A DNA stretch of 64,000 nucleotides from Pseudolactococcus chungangensis CAU 28 = DSM 22330 (GCF_002441885.1 NZ_JXJT01000002.1:1-64000), one strand, 5' to 3'; shown: positions 9,643 through 19,138, counted from the stretch's first letter. Notes: generated from the sequence alone by a model not told the origin. Made by a program: numbers and translations.

Positions 9643-10860
9643 TCAATTTTTATTTTTCGCCTCGAACATGTTCTGAAGCATATCTTGCGCAGTGTAGATG
9701 GATTTGTTGAAGTTGAGCATGTAGCTGACGATGATGACTAGCATAAGATAAGGCATGAGCGCATAGCCAAAGACTTCGCAGCCAATCAGAATCGGCGCCC
9801 AAAAGGTGTTCGTTGCGGCAGCAAAGACCGCAGCATAGCCAAGTGCGGCAACGAAAGTAACGGGTAGTCCAAGCGCCAATCCGAGCGTTGCACCAAGTGC
9901 AGCCCCAATGGCAAACAAAGGCGTTACCTCGCCGCCTTGAAAACCGATTGCAAGCGTCACGACGGTCAGCACCAGTTTCAGAGCAAAATCCCAAGCAAAT
10001 ATCTGACCGCCACCAAAGGCAGAAGCAATCAAATTAGTCCCAAGTCCCGAGTAGCGTCCATGTCCAAGAATGGTGAAGAGAAGCGAGAGGATAACGCCAC
10101 AAGCGGCAACTTTGACGTAAGGATTTGGTAACAAAGTCGTCAAGCGAGATTTGGTAAATGTTAGGAGCCAAGCGAATGCAAATCCTGTGAGACCGAAAAT
10201 CGTTCCTATAAACAGTAGTTTAATTATTAGGCTAGCATCAAGGATTGGTAGCTTAGTCAGTATAAATGAAAATTTTTCTAGTCCCAGAAAGTGCGAGGTT
10301 TCTGCTGCGACAGTACTTGCGATGAGGGCGGGGACGATCGCTCGATAATAGATAGCACCAGCAATCAGCGCTTCGAGTGCAAATAATGTCGCTGCAAAAG
10401 GTGTTTGAAAGAGACCGCCAAAACCAGCAGCCATACCAATCATCACGATAATATGACGATTTTTAACCTTAAAGATATCGCCCAGAAAGTTTGCAAAGGT
10501 TGCTCCGATTTGAACGGCAACACCCTCGCGACCGGCAGAACCACCAAATAGATGTGTCAGCCAAGTTGCTACCATGGCGAGCGGGATGAGGCGCTTTGGA
10601 ATCACTTCATCAGACTGATGCCCCACACTAAAGACGAGTCCCATACCTTGACTGGCTGTTTTACCAAATCGACGATATAGAAAAACAATCAGTACCCCGA
10701 TTAATGGTAAAAAAGGAATTAGCATGTTAAAATGTTGTATCCGGAAGTCAGTTACAACATCCAAAATGCGACCGAATAAGGCATCTAATACACCAACACC
10801 AAGGCCAATCACAACAGCCAAACCTGACCAAATCACGATATTTCGATAATAAGTTTTCAT
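9643..10860 (-). CDS. CLC-F-type fluoride/proton antiporter
   Basis: A CLC-fold membrane protein of 405 aa. The gating glutamate lies in GGSAGREGVAVQIG. Two deviations place it in the fluoride-exporting CLC-F clade rather than with chloride channels: the first motif reads SQGMGLV, with Met where chloride transporters have the ion-coordinating Ser, and the third reads FQGGEVTP instead of GIFAP. Both are hallmarks described for CLC-F proteins. Its likely job is expelling fluoride with proton influx. The ATG overlaps the chorismate mutase stop by 4 nt (ATGA). No fluoride riboswitch was recognised upstream. Confidence 0.82.
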   Translation of the reverse strand: MKTYYRNIVIWSGLAVVIGLGVGVLDALFGRILDVVTDFRIQHFNMLIPFLPLIGVLIVFLYRRFGKTASQGMGLVFSVGHQSDEVIPKRLIPLAMVATWLTHLFGGSAGREGVAVQIGATFANFLGDIFKVKNRHIIVMIGMAAGFGGLFQTPFAATLFALEALIAGAIYYRAIVPALIASTVAAETSHFLGLEKFSFILTKLPILDASLIIKLLFIGTIFGLTGFAFAWLLTFTKSRLTTLLPNPYVKVAACGVILSLLFTILGHGRYSGLGTNLIASAFGGGQIFAWDFALKLVLTVVTLAIGFQGGEVTPLFAIGAALGATLGLALGLPVTFVAALGYAAVFAAATNTFWAPILIGCEVFGYALMPYLMLVIIVSYMLNFNKSIYTAQDMLQNMFEAKNKN

Positions 10861-11126
10861 TTTTTTAACACTTTCTCTTGATAAGCGCGTGAATTTTTCA
10901 GAATGTCTTTAAAAGTGTTGACGACTGTCTCTGCATAATCAAGATTTTCAACTTGACTCGCCACACGATCTAAAATTACGAGTTCACGTGAATTATCTAG
11001 TACTCTACCACCAGTCATTTTTTTAAAGGTAGCCACTTGTGAAACTAAGGTCATTCGTGCCTCCAATAACTGGACTAACTGAGCATCTAAGGTATCAATA
11101 TCTGAGCGAATATCATCAAGGTTCAT
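10857..11126 (-). CDS. Chorismate mutase-like protein (AroQ class)
   Basis: An 89-aa all-helical protein begins MNLDDIRSDIDTLDAQLVQLL, a clear AroQ chorismate mutase pattern, with ARMTLVSQVATFK (active-site Arg and Lys) and a later DRV segment. Chorismate mutase converts chorismate to prephenate. The ATG at 11126 follows a GGAG ribosome-binding site; an upstream TTG is ignored. It is translationally coupled to the fluoride antiporter, a pairing also known in streptococci from memory, and no aromatic biosynthesis gene is near. A role tied to fluoride response is an inference from context only. Confidence 0.8.
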   Translation of the reverse strand: MNLDDIRSDIDTLDAQLVQLLEARMTLVSQVATFKKMTGGRVLDNSRELVILDRVASQVENLDYAETVVNTFKDILKNSRAYQEKVLKK

Positions 11127-11145
11127 TTTTATCTCCAAAATTTGT

Positions 11146-11389
11146 TATAATAGTTATGGACACCTCAAAAAAACTCAGATCTGTCACTTTTGGCTAAATT
11201 TTCCTATCGCGTCGTTATTGTTTCGCGTCTTGCAGTAGCACAGCACTTTCTATGGCGAGTAATCGCAGCCACAAACCTTGTTGCAATGCCTAGCGCTAGA
11301 AAAAATTTAGCTCAAAAGTTATTAAAGCACTTTATGCGGCGAGTAACCGTAGCCGCAAAAGCAGTTTTTAGAGGTGCCCTTATATTATA
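11146..11389 (+). repeat. Quasi-palindromic divergent intergenic element with internal direct repeats
   Basis: The ends are imperfect inverted repeats of about 30 bp (left from 11146, right ending 11389): each reads TATAATA, then a CACCTC block, then an A run, when followed inward. Each end carries an outward-facing TATTAT -10 box, one towards the chorismate mutase gene and one towards the sulfoxide reductase gene. Inside are a second inverted pair (near 11184-11211 and 11291-11320) and a 33-nt direct repeat (11243-11275 and 11327-11359). The direct repeat can fold as a short stem around GAGTAAYCGYA. A 66-codon open frame here is not a credible gene. Confidence 0.6.
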
Positions 11390-11408
11390 GCAAAAAATAG
11401 GTGAAAAT

Positions 11409-11909
11409 ATGACAAAAATAGAGAAGTACGACTTAGCACTTCGACAAATTGATGCGCTGCTTGATGAAACAGGAAATGTTTTATCTAATCTCAGCAATGC
11501 CAGTGCTTTATTGCGTGGTGTTTTACCTCGTTCAATTTTTGTCGGATTTTATCTGTTTGACGGTGAGAAACTTGTCTTAGGTCCTTTTCAAGGTGGTGTC
11601 TCTTGTGTCAACATTACCTTAGGCAAGGGCGTCTGTGGCGAGGCTGCTGAAAAAGCACAAACAATGATTGTACCTGATGTGACACAACATGCCAATTATA
11701 TTGCTTGTGATGCTGTAGCACGCTCTGAGATTGTCGTTCCAATGTATAAAAACGGTCAGCTTGTTGGTGTGTTAGATTTAGATTCAGCTCTCGTTGATGA
11801 TTACGGGCAGTTGGAACAAACGTTCTTAGAACGATTTACCGAAATTTTAATCGATAAAACAAACTGGCAGTTTAATCAATTCACCCTAAAAAATGAGGCA
11901 GTAAAATGA
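11409..11909 (+). CDS. msrC: Free methionine-(R)-sulfoxide reductase (GAF domain)
   Basis: A 166-aa single GAF-domain protein. It has the cysteine pattern of fRMsr enzymes: SCVNITLGKGVCGEAA and, about 30 residues on, YIACDAVARSEIVVP. The three Cys (in SCV, GVCG and IACD) match the redox-active set. The enzyme reduces free methionine-R-sulfoxide in the cytosol. An AGGTG ribosome-binding site precedes ATG 11409. Its stop overlaps the dnaX ATG (ATGA), so the two are coupled, an arrangement also seen in streptococci. Confidence 0.9.
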   Translation: MTKIEKYDLALRQIDALLDETGNVLSNLSNASALLRGVLPRSIFVGFYLFDGEKLVLGPFQGGVSCVNITLGKGVCGEAAEKAQTMIVPDVTQHANYIACDAVARSEIVVPMYKNGQLVGVLDLDSALVDDYGQLEQTFLERFTEILIDKTNWQFNQFTLKNEAVK

Positions 11910-13546
11910 GTTATCAAGCCCTATATCGTAAATATCGCAGCCAACGCTTTGACGAGATGGTCGGGCAAGAAGTGGTGGCGAGAACCCTAAAAAACGCTAT
12001 TATCACGGAACAGATTTCCCACGCCTATCTCTTTTCAGGGCCACGTGGCACAGGGAAGACATCGGCCGCGAAAATTTTTGCCAAGGCGATTAACTGTCCT
12101 AATCAAACAGACGGTGAACCTTGTAATATTTGTGAGATTTGTCAGGCGGTAACCAATGGTTCATTGGAAGATGTCATTGAGTTGGATGCGGCATCAAATA
12201 ATGGTGTTGATGAGATCCGTGACATCCGTGACAAGTCGACATATGCACCGTCCCGTGCCAAGTATAAAGTCTATATCATTGATGAAGTGCATATGCTGAC
12301 GACAGGGGCTTTCAACGCACTCCTGAAAACGCTAGAAGAACCGACAGAAAATGTCGTCTTTGTTTTGGCAACGACCGAGATTCAAAAAATCCCTGCGACG
12401 ATTTTATCTCGCGTACAGCGTTTTGCTTTCCGTGCCATTACGAGCCATGACATCACCCAGCATCTATCAGAAGTTCTGACGGCAGAAGGCGTGACCTTCG
12501 ACGAGTCGGCTGTTGCCTTGATTGCGAATGCTGCCGACGGTGGTATGCGTGATGCCCTATCGACCCTTGACCAGGCCTTGAGTTTCGCGGAAAATGGCTT
12601 GACACTGGACGTCGCTCTTCTTGTGACTGGTGCTATCTCAAAGCAAGCTTTAGATGCCTATATCTCTGCCATTGCTGACCAGCAGGTTGAAGATGCGCTA
12701 ACCCAACTTGATACGATATTTGCCGACGGCAAGAACATGATTCGTTTCACTGAGGACCTAATGGCGCATTTTCGAGATATGCTCCTAGCTGGAACCCCTA
12801 CGGTAAATGTGGATAAGGCTCAGATTTTTGCCTGGATTGATATCGCAACGGAGACTTTGCAAACTCTGAAAAACACAACACAGGAAAAAATTGCAGCAGA
12901 CGTGATGACCATGCGGTTGTCAGAAACACTCAAAACGGCTGACTATTCACAAGTGATTGCAGATTTACAACGCCAAGTGTCTGAGTTAACAAGTCAGCTC
13001 CAATCTGGTCAGTTTCAGTCGTCGCAAACGCCTCAGCAACCATTGTCAGAGAAAAGAGTTGCACCTAAAGCGAGCGGAAATTATTTCAGTAAAGATTTTG
13101 TTTTCAAGGCCTTATCTGAGGCGACAAATGAGGCACGAACTGCTATTCAAGGTGCTTGGGAAGAAACCATCAATTCTTTCGACAGTGGCTTTGGTAAGTC
13201 GATGCTACAAAATACATCAGCCGTGGCAGCCTCTCAGCAATTCGTTGTCGTCACATTTAAAAGTGAATTTACAGCGCAAAAAGCCATGCAAAATCAGGAA
13301 TTACAAGTCAAATTTGGGAATTTCATGTCAAATATCGTTGGGTTTGCACCTGAAATCATTGCGTTGACGGATGCTGATTGGCTTGCAATCAGAACAGAGT
13401 ATGCCCAGTTACGTAAGCAAGGAACATCAGCTACCAGTCCAACGCCTGACGCTAGACTGAAAGACTCGTCCGAACCTGTCAAAAATGCGGTTGTTGATGA
13501 GGCACAGGCCTTGTTTGGAGATGTTGTTAAAGTGATTGAGGATTAA
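11906..13546 (+). CDS. dnaX: DNA polymerase III subunit gamma/tau
   Basis: DnaX is the ATPase of the clamp loader. The 546-aa product starts MSYQALYRKYRSQRF, with Walker A GPRGTGKTS, a four-Cys zinc module (CPNQTDGEPCNICEIC), Walker B IIDEVHML and a sensor region ATTEIQKIPATILSRVQRF. The C-terminal third is a low-conservation tau region. No obvious slippery A7 plus hairpin for a gamma form was found. It overlaps msrC by 4 nt. A terminator follows immediately. Confidence 0.95.
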   Translation: MSYQALYRKYRSQRFDEMVGQEVVARTLKNAIITEQISHAYLFSGPRGTGKTSAAKIFAKAINCPNQTDGEPCNICEICQAVTNGSLEDVIELDAASNNGVDEIRDIRDKSTYAPSRAKYKVYIIDEVHMLTTGAFNALLKTLEEPTENVVFVLATTEIQKIPATILSRVQRFAFRAITSHDITQHLSEVLTAEGVTFDESAVALIANAADGGMRDALSTLDQALSFAENGLTLDVALLVTGAISKQALDAYISAIADQQVEDALTQLDTIFADGKNMIRFTEDLMAHFRDMLLAGTPTVNVDKAQIFAWIDIATETLQTLKNTTQEKIAADVMTMRLSETLKTADYSQVIADLQRQVSELTSQLQSGQFQSSQTPQQPLSEKRVAPKASGNYFSKDFVFKALSEATNEARTAIQGAWEETINSFDSGFGKSMLQNTSAVAASQQFVVVTFKSEFTAQKAMQNQELQVKFGNFMSNIVGFAPEIIALTDADWLAIRTEYAQLRKQGTSATSPTPDARLKDSSEPVKNAVVDEAQALFGDVVKVIED

Positions 13547-13550
13547 AAAA

Positions 13551-13582
13551 ACATGTCAACTTATAGGTTGATATGTTTTTTT
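13551..13582 (+). terminator. Terminator after dnaX
   Basis: A 10-bp stem with one mismatch (13551-13560 with 13567-13576) and a run of seven T. Confidence 0.85.
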
Positions 13583-13658
13583 GATTGGCGTGATAAAAAA
13601 CTGCTATTATGATAGACTAAAGATAGAACGTTAAATAAAAAATAAATAAGGAGATTTT

Positions 13659-14290
13659 ATGATAAAAACGAAAAAATCTAAATATTTTTAATCATTTCAG
13701 CCTTGGCAATTGTGATTATCGGTTTGATTATCACTTTAATGGTTATTTTATTGCCAAATAAAACAGAGCCACGTCTGACAAGTCAAGATTTTTCGATCAG
13801 TTCTGTCCCTTCTTCAAGTCACAACACCTCGTCAAGTAGTAGAGAGTTGATTACTGGGGCAATGACAAGATTAAATCTCAAAAGTTTTGATTTGCAAACT
13901 AAAACTTTTACAGGAGATTTCGGTAGCTTAGCCCTTAATAATATCACTAAAATAACTGAAATCTATGGTGATGATCAACATAAAGATCAATATCTCAGAC
14001 TTGATTTTTCGATAACCAATCCATCAACACATGACATGCCCGTAGCCGATCTGTTGCAAATGTTGATACTCCAGCAGGATGAGGGTGTATTTGACAAGGC
14101 GGAGCGCTTGGAGCCGATAGATGCGGATGATTATCCTGAGTTTGGTTTAGACCATCAGCAGACGAATTTGGCTACCACGGTCAAGGCCAACACGACAGTG
14201 ACAGGTTTTATCGTCTATGATTTGGAAACAGATCAAAAACCAGTTCAGTTTTTGCTTTCAACTGGTGAGAAAGTATTTGAATTTCAATGA
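13659..14290 (+). pseudogene. Membrane-anchored DUF5067-like protein with an N-terminal frameshift
   Basis: A good AAGGAG and ATG (13659) open MIKTKKSKYF and run into TAA at 13689-13691. One base shift in the T5 run at 13685-13689 restores a continuous frame to 14290. The restored protein is about 210 aa: a basic start, a membrane helix (LIISALAIVIIGLIITLMVILL), a Ser-rich linker and an extracellular domain. The conserved-looking segment YLRLDFSITNPSTHDMPV with the later FIVYDLETDQKPVQF resembles DUF5067-type domains. There is no lipobox Cys. The break is in a homopolymer, so it may be a sequencing error or phase variation. Function unknown. Confidence 0.6.
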
Positions 14291-14296
14291 GATGAA

Positions 14297-14328
14297 AAAA
14301 GTGTACAGCGATTAAGCTGTACACTTTT
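14297..14328. terminator. Bidirectional terminator between convergent units
   Basis: A 13-bp perfect stem (14297-14309 with 14316-14328) with A and T runs on either side serves the DUF5067-like gene and the minus-strand ABC importer. Confidence 0.9.
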
Positions 14329-14338
14329 AAGTTACATT

Positions 14339-15076
14339 TTAACTTAAAAATCTGGTCAAGAATTCCTTCGTCCGTTCCTCCTTAGGCGTAACAAAAATTT
14401 CTTCTGGTGTGCCACTTTCAGCAACGACACCTTTATCCATAAAAATGACACGGTCAGACACTTCGCGGGCAAAGTCCATTTCGTGTGTCACGATAATCAT
14501 GGTCAAGCCGCTTTCAGCTAGTTCTTTCATCGTTTTCAGAACTTCGCCGACCATTTCAGGGTCAAGAGCGCTAGTTGGTTCATCAAACAAGAGAACATCG
14601 GGATTCATTGACAGCGCACGAGCAATTGCGACACGCTGTTTTTGACCACCTGAGAGCTGATTTGGTTTGGCGTTAACAAATCTATCCATGCCAACAGCAG
14701 TCAGGTTTTCTAAAGCGATTTTTTTCGCCTCGGAACGTTGACGTTTCAACACGGTTGTCTGTGCCACGATAACATTTTCTAGCACATTTAGGTTATTGAA
14801 AAGATTGAAAGATTGGAAAACCATGCCCAGGTGGGTGCGGTATTTGTTAAGGTCATAGCCTTTTTTGAGGACATTTTCGCCTTTGTAGATAATTTCGCCA
14901 GATGTTGGTTGCTCAAGTAAGTTGATGGAGCGAAGTAGGGTTGATTTGCCACTACCTGAGCTACCAATGATAGAGATAACTTCACCAGAGGCAACAGTCA
15001 TGTGGATGTCCTTGAGGACTTCGTTTTGTCCGAATGATTTTTTGAGATTTTTAATGTCAAGTACGATATCGCTCAT
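14339..15076 (-). CDS. Amino-acid ABC importer, ATP-binding subunit
   Basis: A 245-aa ATPase of the polar amino-acid uptake family. It shows Walker [12 protein letters not shown]-loop [11 protein letters not shown], signature [15 protein letters not shown], Walker [13 protein letters not shown] and the H-loop [11 protein letters not shown]. Its ATG overlaps the stop of the permease gene (ATGA), so it is the second gene of a two-gene operon. Best described as GlnQ/ArtP-like; the substrate cannot be settled from sequence. Confidence 0.93.
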   Translation of the reverse strand: MSDIVLDIKNLKKSFGQNEVLKDIHMTVASGEVISIIGSSGSGKSTLLRSINLLEQPTSGEIIYKGENVLKKGYDLNKYRTHLGMVFQSFNLFNNLNVLENVIVAQTTVLKRQRSEAKKIALENLTAVGMDRFVNAKPNQLSGGQKQRVAIARALSMNPDVLLFDEPTSALDPEMVGEVLKTMKELAESGLTMIIVTHEMDFAREVSDRVIFMDKGVVAESGTPEEIFVTPKEERTKEFLTRFLS

Positions 15077-16668
15077 TTTTCGCCTCCTAACTCAATAGTT
15101 GCCTCTTTTAACGGCAGCTGCATTTGATTAGTGCCCGTGGTATAGTTTTCAGAGTCAAGTTTTTTCTCAACAAATCTTAAAATACGTGTGACTGTGAAAG
15201 TCAAAACGAAATAAATCGCTGCGATAATCGTAAAGGTTTGGAAATATTGGTAGTTTTGTTGTGCAACCGTGTTACCCTGGAAGAAAAGCTCAGTAATCGA
15301 AATGACATTCAAAACAGATGTATCCTTGATGTTGATGACAAATTCATTACCTGTTGCAGGGAGGATGTTACGGATAACCTGAGGCAAGACAATCTTACGC
15401 ATGGTTTGACCATGGTTCATCCCCAAAGCACTTGCGGCCTCAAATTGACCTGTGTCAACGGCGAAAATCCCACCACGTACGATTTCACTCATGTAAGCCC
15501 CAGTATTAATTGAGACGATAATGAGAGCAGCTAAAGTCTTATCCATAGAAAGACCGAGGAACTGCGCAGAACCATAATAGATGACCATGGCTTGTACAAT
15601 CATTGGCGTACCACGGAAAATTTCAACGTAGATATTGATAACCCAACCGACAAGAGTTTGCAGTATAGCAAGCGCACGGTTAGCAGATTTTTTAGCGGTG
15701 CGGAAGACCCCAATTAAGAGACCGATAAAGGTGCCGATGAAAGTCCCGATGATTGAAATGAATAAAGTCATGCCAGCAGCACGAACGAAATCTCCACCAT
15801 TGTCTTTAATGATGGCGCCAACTTGTGCCCAAAAACCAATTTCTTGATCAGAATGGGTTTGGAGCCCAACCATGTCATCCATGATTTTAGTTTGCTCAGC
15901 TTGACTCATTGTGGCAAGCACTTCATTTATTTTTTCAAGATTTTTATCACCCTTGCGTAGACCGACAGCTGTTTGCGTATCATCAGGGTTGGTTTTGAAA
16001 CCATTCCCTTCAGAAAAAGTAATCATTTTAAATTTCGAATTTTTTGACTCAGCCGTAATCCCTTCAGGGCGTTCTCCTACGTATCCATCAATGGTACCAG
16101 CCTCAAGGGCAACACGCATGGCCGAAAAATCGCTCATAGCAGGTTCTTGTGTGGCGCCTATCATCTGTGGAATTAAATCATAGTGGAAGACCCCTTGTTG
16201 CCCAGTGATTTTAGCACCTTTGAAATCATTGATAGATGTGGCATTGGCATATTTGCCGTCTTTTCTGACCATGACAACTAACTGACTTGTATAGTAATTT
16301 TGTGAGAAATCAATCTCTTTTTTACGCTCAGCAGTCGGGCTCATCCCAGCGATAATAGCATCAATTTTACCAGAAGTGAGGGCGGGCAGGAGGCCGTCCC
16401 ATTTTGTTTTGACAATCACTAATTTTTTGTCTAGCTTTTCAGCGATTTTTTTAGCAATTTGAACATCGTAGCCATTAGCGTATTGGTTACTACCGTCAAT
16501 TTTGACAGCACCATTAGCTTGTGTTTTCTGGGTCCAGTTAAAAGGCGGGTAGCCTGCCTCCATGCCGACACGTAATTCATTGTCATCACTAGCAGCACTA
16601 ACAAGTGTCGCAGGTACAAGACTGAAGACAAGAAGTGTCGCAAAGATAAGTGAAAATATTTTTTTCAT
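15073..16668 (-). CDS. Fused substrate-binding protein and permease of an amino-acid ABC importer
   Basis: The 531-aa protein has a Sec signal peptide ([20 protein letters not shown]). One periplasmic-binding-type domain follows, about residues 30-275 ([47 protein letters not shown]). A HisM-type permease domain follows from about residue 300, with the EAA loop [21 protein letters not shown]. Fusion of binding domain and permease is the GlnP architecture of lactic acid bacteria. GlnP of L. lactis carries two binding domains, while this has one, so it is more like the single-domain basic or polar amino-acid systems. A promoter with a 17-bp spacer is upstream. Confidence 0.92.
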   Translation of the reverse strand: MKKIFSLIFATLLVFSLVPATLVSAASDDNELRVGMEAGYPPFNWTQKTQANGAVKIDGSNQYANGYDVQIAKKIAEKLDKKLVIVKTKWDGLLPALTSGKIDAIIAGMSPTAERKKEIDFSQNYYTSQLVVMVRKDGKYANATSINDFKGAKITGQQGVFHYDLIPQMIGATQEPAMSDFSAMRVALEAGTIDGYVGERPEGITAESKNSKFKMITFSEGNGFKTNPDDTQTAVGLRKGDKNLEKINEVLATMSQAEQTKIMDDMVGLQTHSDQEIGFWAQVGAIIKDNGGDFVRAAGMTLFISIIGTFIGTFIGLLIGVFRTAKKSANRALAILQTLVGWVINIYVEIFRGTPMIVQAMVIYYGSAQFLGLSMDKTLAALIIVSINTGAYMSEIVRGGIFAVDTGQFEAASALGMNHGQTMRKIVLPQVIRNILPATGNEFVINIKDTSVLNVISITELFFQGNTVAQQNYQYFQTFTIIAAIYFVLTFTVTRILRFVEKKLDSENYTTGTNQMQLPLKEATIELGGEK

Positions 16669-16702
16669 AGGTCTCTTTCTAATCTCTATAGGTTATCCCT
16701 TA

Positions 16703-16731
16703 ATTCTACTAAAAATTGACAGAATGTTCAA
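16703..16731 (-). promoter_or_regulatory. Promoter of the amino-acid ABC importer
   Basis: On the minus strand TTGAAC (16731-16726) lies 17 bp from TAGAAT (16708-16703), with an AGAGA-type ribosome-binding site before the ATG at 16668. Confidence 0.65.
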
Positions 16732-16810
16732 TATAGATAAGTCAGTATTTTGCCTATTGATAGAATTATTATTAAAAATCAGTAATTATTCACAAAATTT
16801 GAAAGAGTTT

Positions 16811-16963
16811 TGTTATAATGAGATCAAACAGTTGTAAAATAAGTGATACTGAAAGCGGTACGACATCGTCGTAAACTTCTGTAGAAAATTAGGGATTTAT
16901 GGTTCTGCGCTTGCGCAGGTTCAGAAATCATCTATTTTCCTAAGAAGTTAGCTTGAAGTTCAA
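16811..16963 (+). promoter_or_regulatory. uppP promoter and structured leader shared with murC
   Basis: An extended -10 TGT-TATAAT (16811-16819) predicts a leader of about 170 nt. It holds a 45-nt block (16846-16890) and a 20-nt block (16943-16963) that both recur upstream of murC. Between them lies a hairpin (CTGCGC/GCGCAG at 16905-16918 inside GATTT/AAATC at 16894-16929) enclosed by TTAGG/CCTAA. The function is unknown. Confidence 0.55.
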
Positions 16964-16995
16964 ACGTGTAAATTAAACATAAGAAAGTAGATAAA

Positions 16996-17832
16996 ATGGA
17001 ATTTATAAAAGCAATTATTTTAGGGATTATTGAAGGTATCACGGAGTGGCTACCAATCAGTTCGACCGGACATTTGATTCTAGCTGATGAATTTATCAAA
17101 CTCAAACAATCCACTGAATTCATGAATATGTTTAATGTCGTGATTCAGCTAGGTGCGATTTTAGCGGTTGTTGTCATTTATTTTAAAAAGCTCAATCCAT
17201 TTGATTCGAGTAAGACGCCACATGAAACTCAATTAACTTGGCAACTTTGGTTGAAAGTGATTATCGCGTGTATTCCGGCAATTATCATTGGCTTGCCACT
17301 GGATAATTGGTTGGATGCGCATTTTCATAAATTTGTCCCTATCGCATTCATGTTGATTATTTACGGTTTTGCTTTCATTTATGTGGAGAAGTGGGCGAAA
17401 ACACGTCCAGATACGTTAACTAACCTTGATAGAATGTCTTATCGATTTGCTTTTTATATTGGCTTAATTCAGGTCTTGTCATTAATGCCAGGTACATCTA
17501 GGTCAGGTGTGACCATTCTTGGCGCGATTATCCTAGGCGCATCACGCTTCGTTGCGACTGAGTTTACGTTTTTCCTTGGGATTCCGGTTATGTTCGGTGC
17601 GAGTCTTTTGAAAGTCGTCAAATTCATGTTAAGCGGAGGAGGCTTTAGTTTGTCTCAGTTTGCTATTTTAATGGTAGCTAGTGTGACAGCTTTTCTAGTG
17701 TCTATTGTGGTCATTAAATTCTTGATGGATTATATCAAGAAACACGATTTCACTTTCTTTGGTAAATATCGGATTGTTCTCGGCGTGATTTTATTAGTCT
17801 ATGCAGGTATTTCAGCGGTATTTGGCGGTTGA
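16996..17832 (+). CDS. uppP: Undecaprenyl-diphosphatase
   Basis: UppP (BacA) dephosphorylates undecaprenyl pyrophosphate at the membrane to recycle the lipid carrier of peptidoglycan synthesis, and gives bacitracin resistance. The 278-aa protein has the first active-site motif [15 protein letters not shown] near residue 13 and the second LMPGTSRSG near residue 165. About eight hydrophobic helices are present. A weak AAGAAAG precedes ATG 16996. The gene is alone in its unit, behind an unusually long structured leader. Confidence 0.96.
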   Translation: MEFIKAIILGIIEGITEWLPISSTGHLILADEFIKLKQSTEFMNMFNVVIQLGAILAVVVIYFKKLNPFDSSKTPHETQLTWQLWLKVIIACIPAIIIGLPLDNWLDAHFHKFVPIAFMLIIYGFAFIYVEKWAKTRPDTLTNLDRMSYRFAFYIGLIQVLSLMPGTSRSGVTILGAIILGASRFVATEFTFFLGIPVMFGASLLKVVKFMLSGGGFSLSQFAILMVASVTAFLVSIVVIKFLMDYIKKHDFTFFGKYRIVLGVILLVYAGISAVFGG

Positions 17833-18120
17833 AAAATGTAAAGTCAGGGACGAGTTTTATGCCGATTTATGATAATGTTATTTGCCTATATATTACTCAA
17901 AATCATTGATAGAGAAACAGTTAGTGCCTATAATGCGAAGTTGACGCTGTTTCTCATTCCTTGTTCTTAGGCTTGTGAGGGTTATACAAGGCAAACGGTG
18001 CAGAAATTTTTGAATGCCTTGATTTTTAACCTTTCGATTATCGTAATCAAGAGGAGTTAAATCACGCTTATTCATTTCCAGCAAGCATGTTAAATTAAAT
18101 GACCTTGCTAAAAAATGATA
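17833..18120. other. Gene-poor stretch after uppP
   Basis: No credible gene is seen. A short open frame near 17875 and a 63-codon frame on the minus strand (17893-18084) lack ribosome-binding sites and recognisable sequence. The stretch may be the remnant of a lost gene. Confidence 0.5.
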
Positions 18121-18144
18121 AAACCTAGTCGATCTAGGTTTTTA
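18121..18144 (+). terminator. Terminator upstream of rpsF
   Basis: An 8-bp perfect stem (18121-18128 with 18134-18141) with a short T tail. Confidence 0.7.
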
Positions 18145-18188
18145 GTTTGGAATTGATAATCTATTCCCTCCTGAATAAATAAAAAAGC

Positions 18189-18263
18189 TTGCCAAATGGT
18201 CAAGTTATATGCTATAATGAATACTTGTGAGCAACCCTCACTTACTCGGGGAAAAGCCCCGAG
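18189..18263 (+). promoter_or_regulatory. rpsF promoter and probable S6:S18 autoregulatory hairpin
   Basis: TTGCCA (18189-18194), an 18-bp spacer and TATAAT (18213-18218) form the promoter. The leader then folds a strong hairpin CTCGGGG/CCCCGAG (18245-18263) just upstream of the ribosome-binding site. A CCG-bearing hairpin in this place is the known S6:S18 leader motif of rpsF operons, where surplus S6-S18 complex blocks expression; assignment here rests on position and the CCG. Confidence 0.65.
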
Positions 18264-18292
18264 TCATTAGACCAAAAGGAGGAGATACATCA

Positions 18293-18592
18293 ATGGCTAC
18301 TACAAAGTACGAAATTCTTTACATTATTCGTCCAAACATTGACGAAGATGCCAAAACAGCGCTTGTTGAGCGTTTTGACACAATCTTGACAGAAAATGGT
18401 GCAACTATTTCTGAATCAAAAGATTGGGAAAAACGTCGTCTTGCGTACGAAATCAATGATTTCCGTGAAGGCTTGTACCGTCTTGTAACGCTTGAAGCTG
18501 ATTCAGCTTCAGCAGCAACAAGCGAATTTGATCGTCTTGCGAAAATCAATGGCGACATCTTACGTCACATGATTACTAAAGTTGACGCTTAA
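18293..18592 (+). CDS. rpsF: 30S ribosomal protein S6
   Basis: S6 of 99 aa, starting [21 protein letters not shown], with the family pattern [20 protein letters not shown]. It pairs with S18 in the platform of the 30S subunit. The start at 18293 follows AAAGGAGGAG; an upstream frame to 18227 runs through the leader hairpin and is rejected. First gene of the rpsF-ssb-rpsR operon. Confidence 0.97.
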   Translation: MATTKYEILYIIRPNIDEDAKTALVERFDTILTENGATISESKDWEKRRLAYEINDFREGLYRLVTLEADSASAATSEFDRLAKINGDILRHMITKVDA

Positions 18593-18628
18593 TTTTAAGC
18601 ACACTTTAGTTTTCAGGAAGGACAAAAC

Positions 18629-19138
18629 ATGATTAATAATGTTGTTTTAGTAGGTCGTTTGACCAAAGATGTTGAACTACGTTACACCCCTGCCAATCAA
18701 GCAGTAGCTACTTTTACCTTAGCGGTAAATCGTACCTTTAAAAATGCTAATGGTGAGCGTGAAGCGGATTTCATCAATGTTGTCATCTGGCGTCAAGCCG
18801 CAGAAAATCTAGCAAATTGGGCGAAAAAAGGTGCGCTTTTAGGCATAACCGGTCGTATCCAAACGCGTAATTATGAGAATGCCCAAGGTCAACGTGTTTA
18901 CGTGACTGAAGTGGTTGCTGATAATTTCCAAATGTTAGAAAGTCGTGGCGCACGCGAGGGTGGACAACAAGGTGGTGGTTACACACCTTCACCGTCTCAA
19001 CCTACAAACTCAAACTTCGGTGGTAATCAGCCGTCACAAACACAGAGTTCACCTGCCACTCCAGATTTTGGCCGTGATAGCGATCCATTTTCTGGTGGCA
19101 CACCCATGAACTTGAGTGATGATGATTTACCGTTTTAA
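18629..19138 (+). CDS. ssb: Single-stranded DNA-binding protein
   Basis: A 169-aa SSB. The OB fold runs from [21 protein letters not shown] to about residue 105 and includes [19 protein letters not shown]. The following Gly/Gln/Ser/Pro-rich linker is disordered, and the C-terminal acidic tip DDDLPF is the protein-interaction hook. It lies between rpsF and rpsR, the standard Firmicutes order. Confidence 0.97.
   Translation: MINNVVLVGRLTKDVELRYTPANQAVATFTLAVNRTFKNANGEREADFINVVIWRQAAENLANWAKKGALLGITGRIQTRNYENAQGQRVYVTEVVADNFQMLESRGAREGGQQGGGYTPSPSQPTNSNFGGNQPSQTQSSPATPDFGRDSDPFSGGTPMNLSDDDLPF

Noticed and set aside
11127-11200. Fluoride riboswitch upstream of the chorismate mutase/CLC-F operon
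   Set aside because: The conserved GG-GATGGC and CTGATGA-type segments of that riboswitch are not present on the minus strand here.
11190-11390. 66-codon open frame before msrC
   Set aside because: It lies across inverted and direct repeats, has no ribosome-binding site and no protein-like conservation pattern.
17893-18084. 63-codon minus-strand frame after uppP, possibly a transposase tail
   Set aside because: No ribosome-binding site, no catalytic motif and no terminal repeats nearby.
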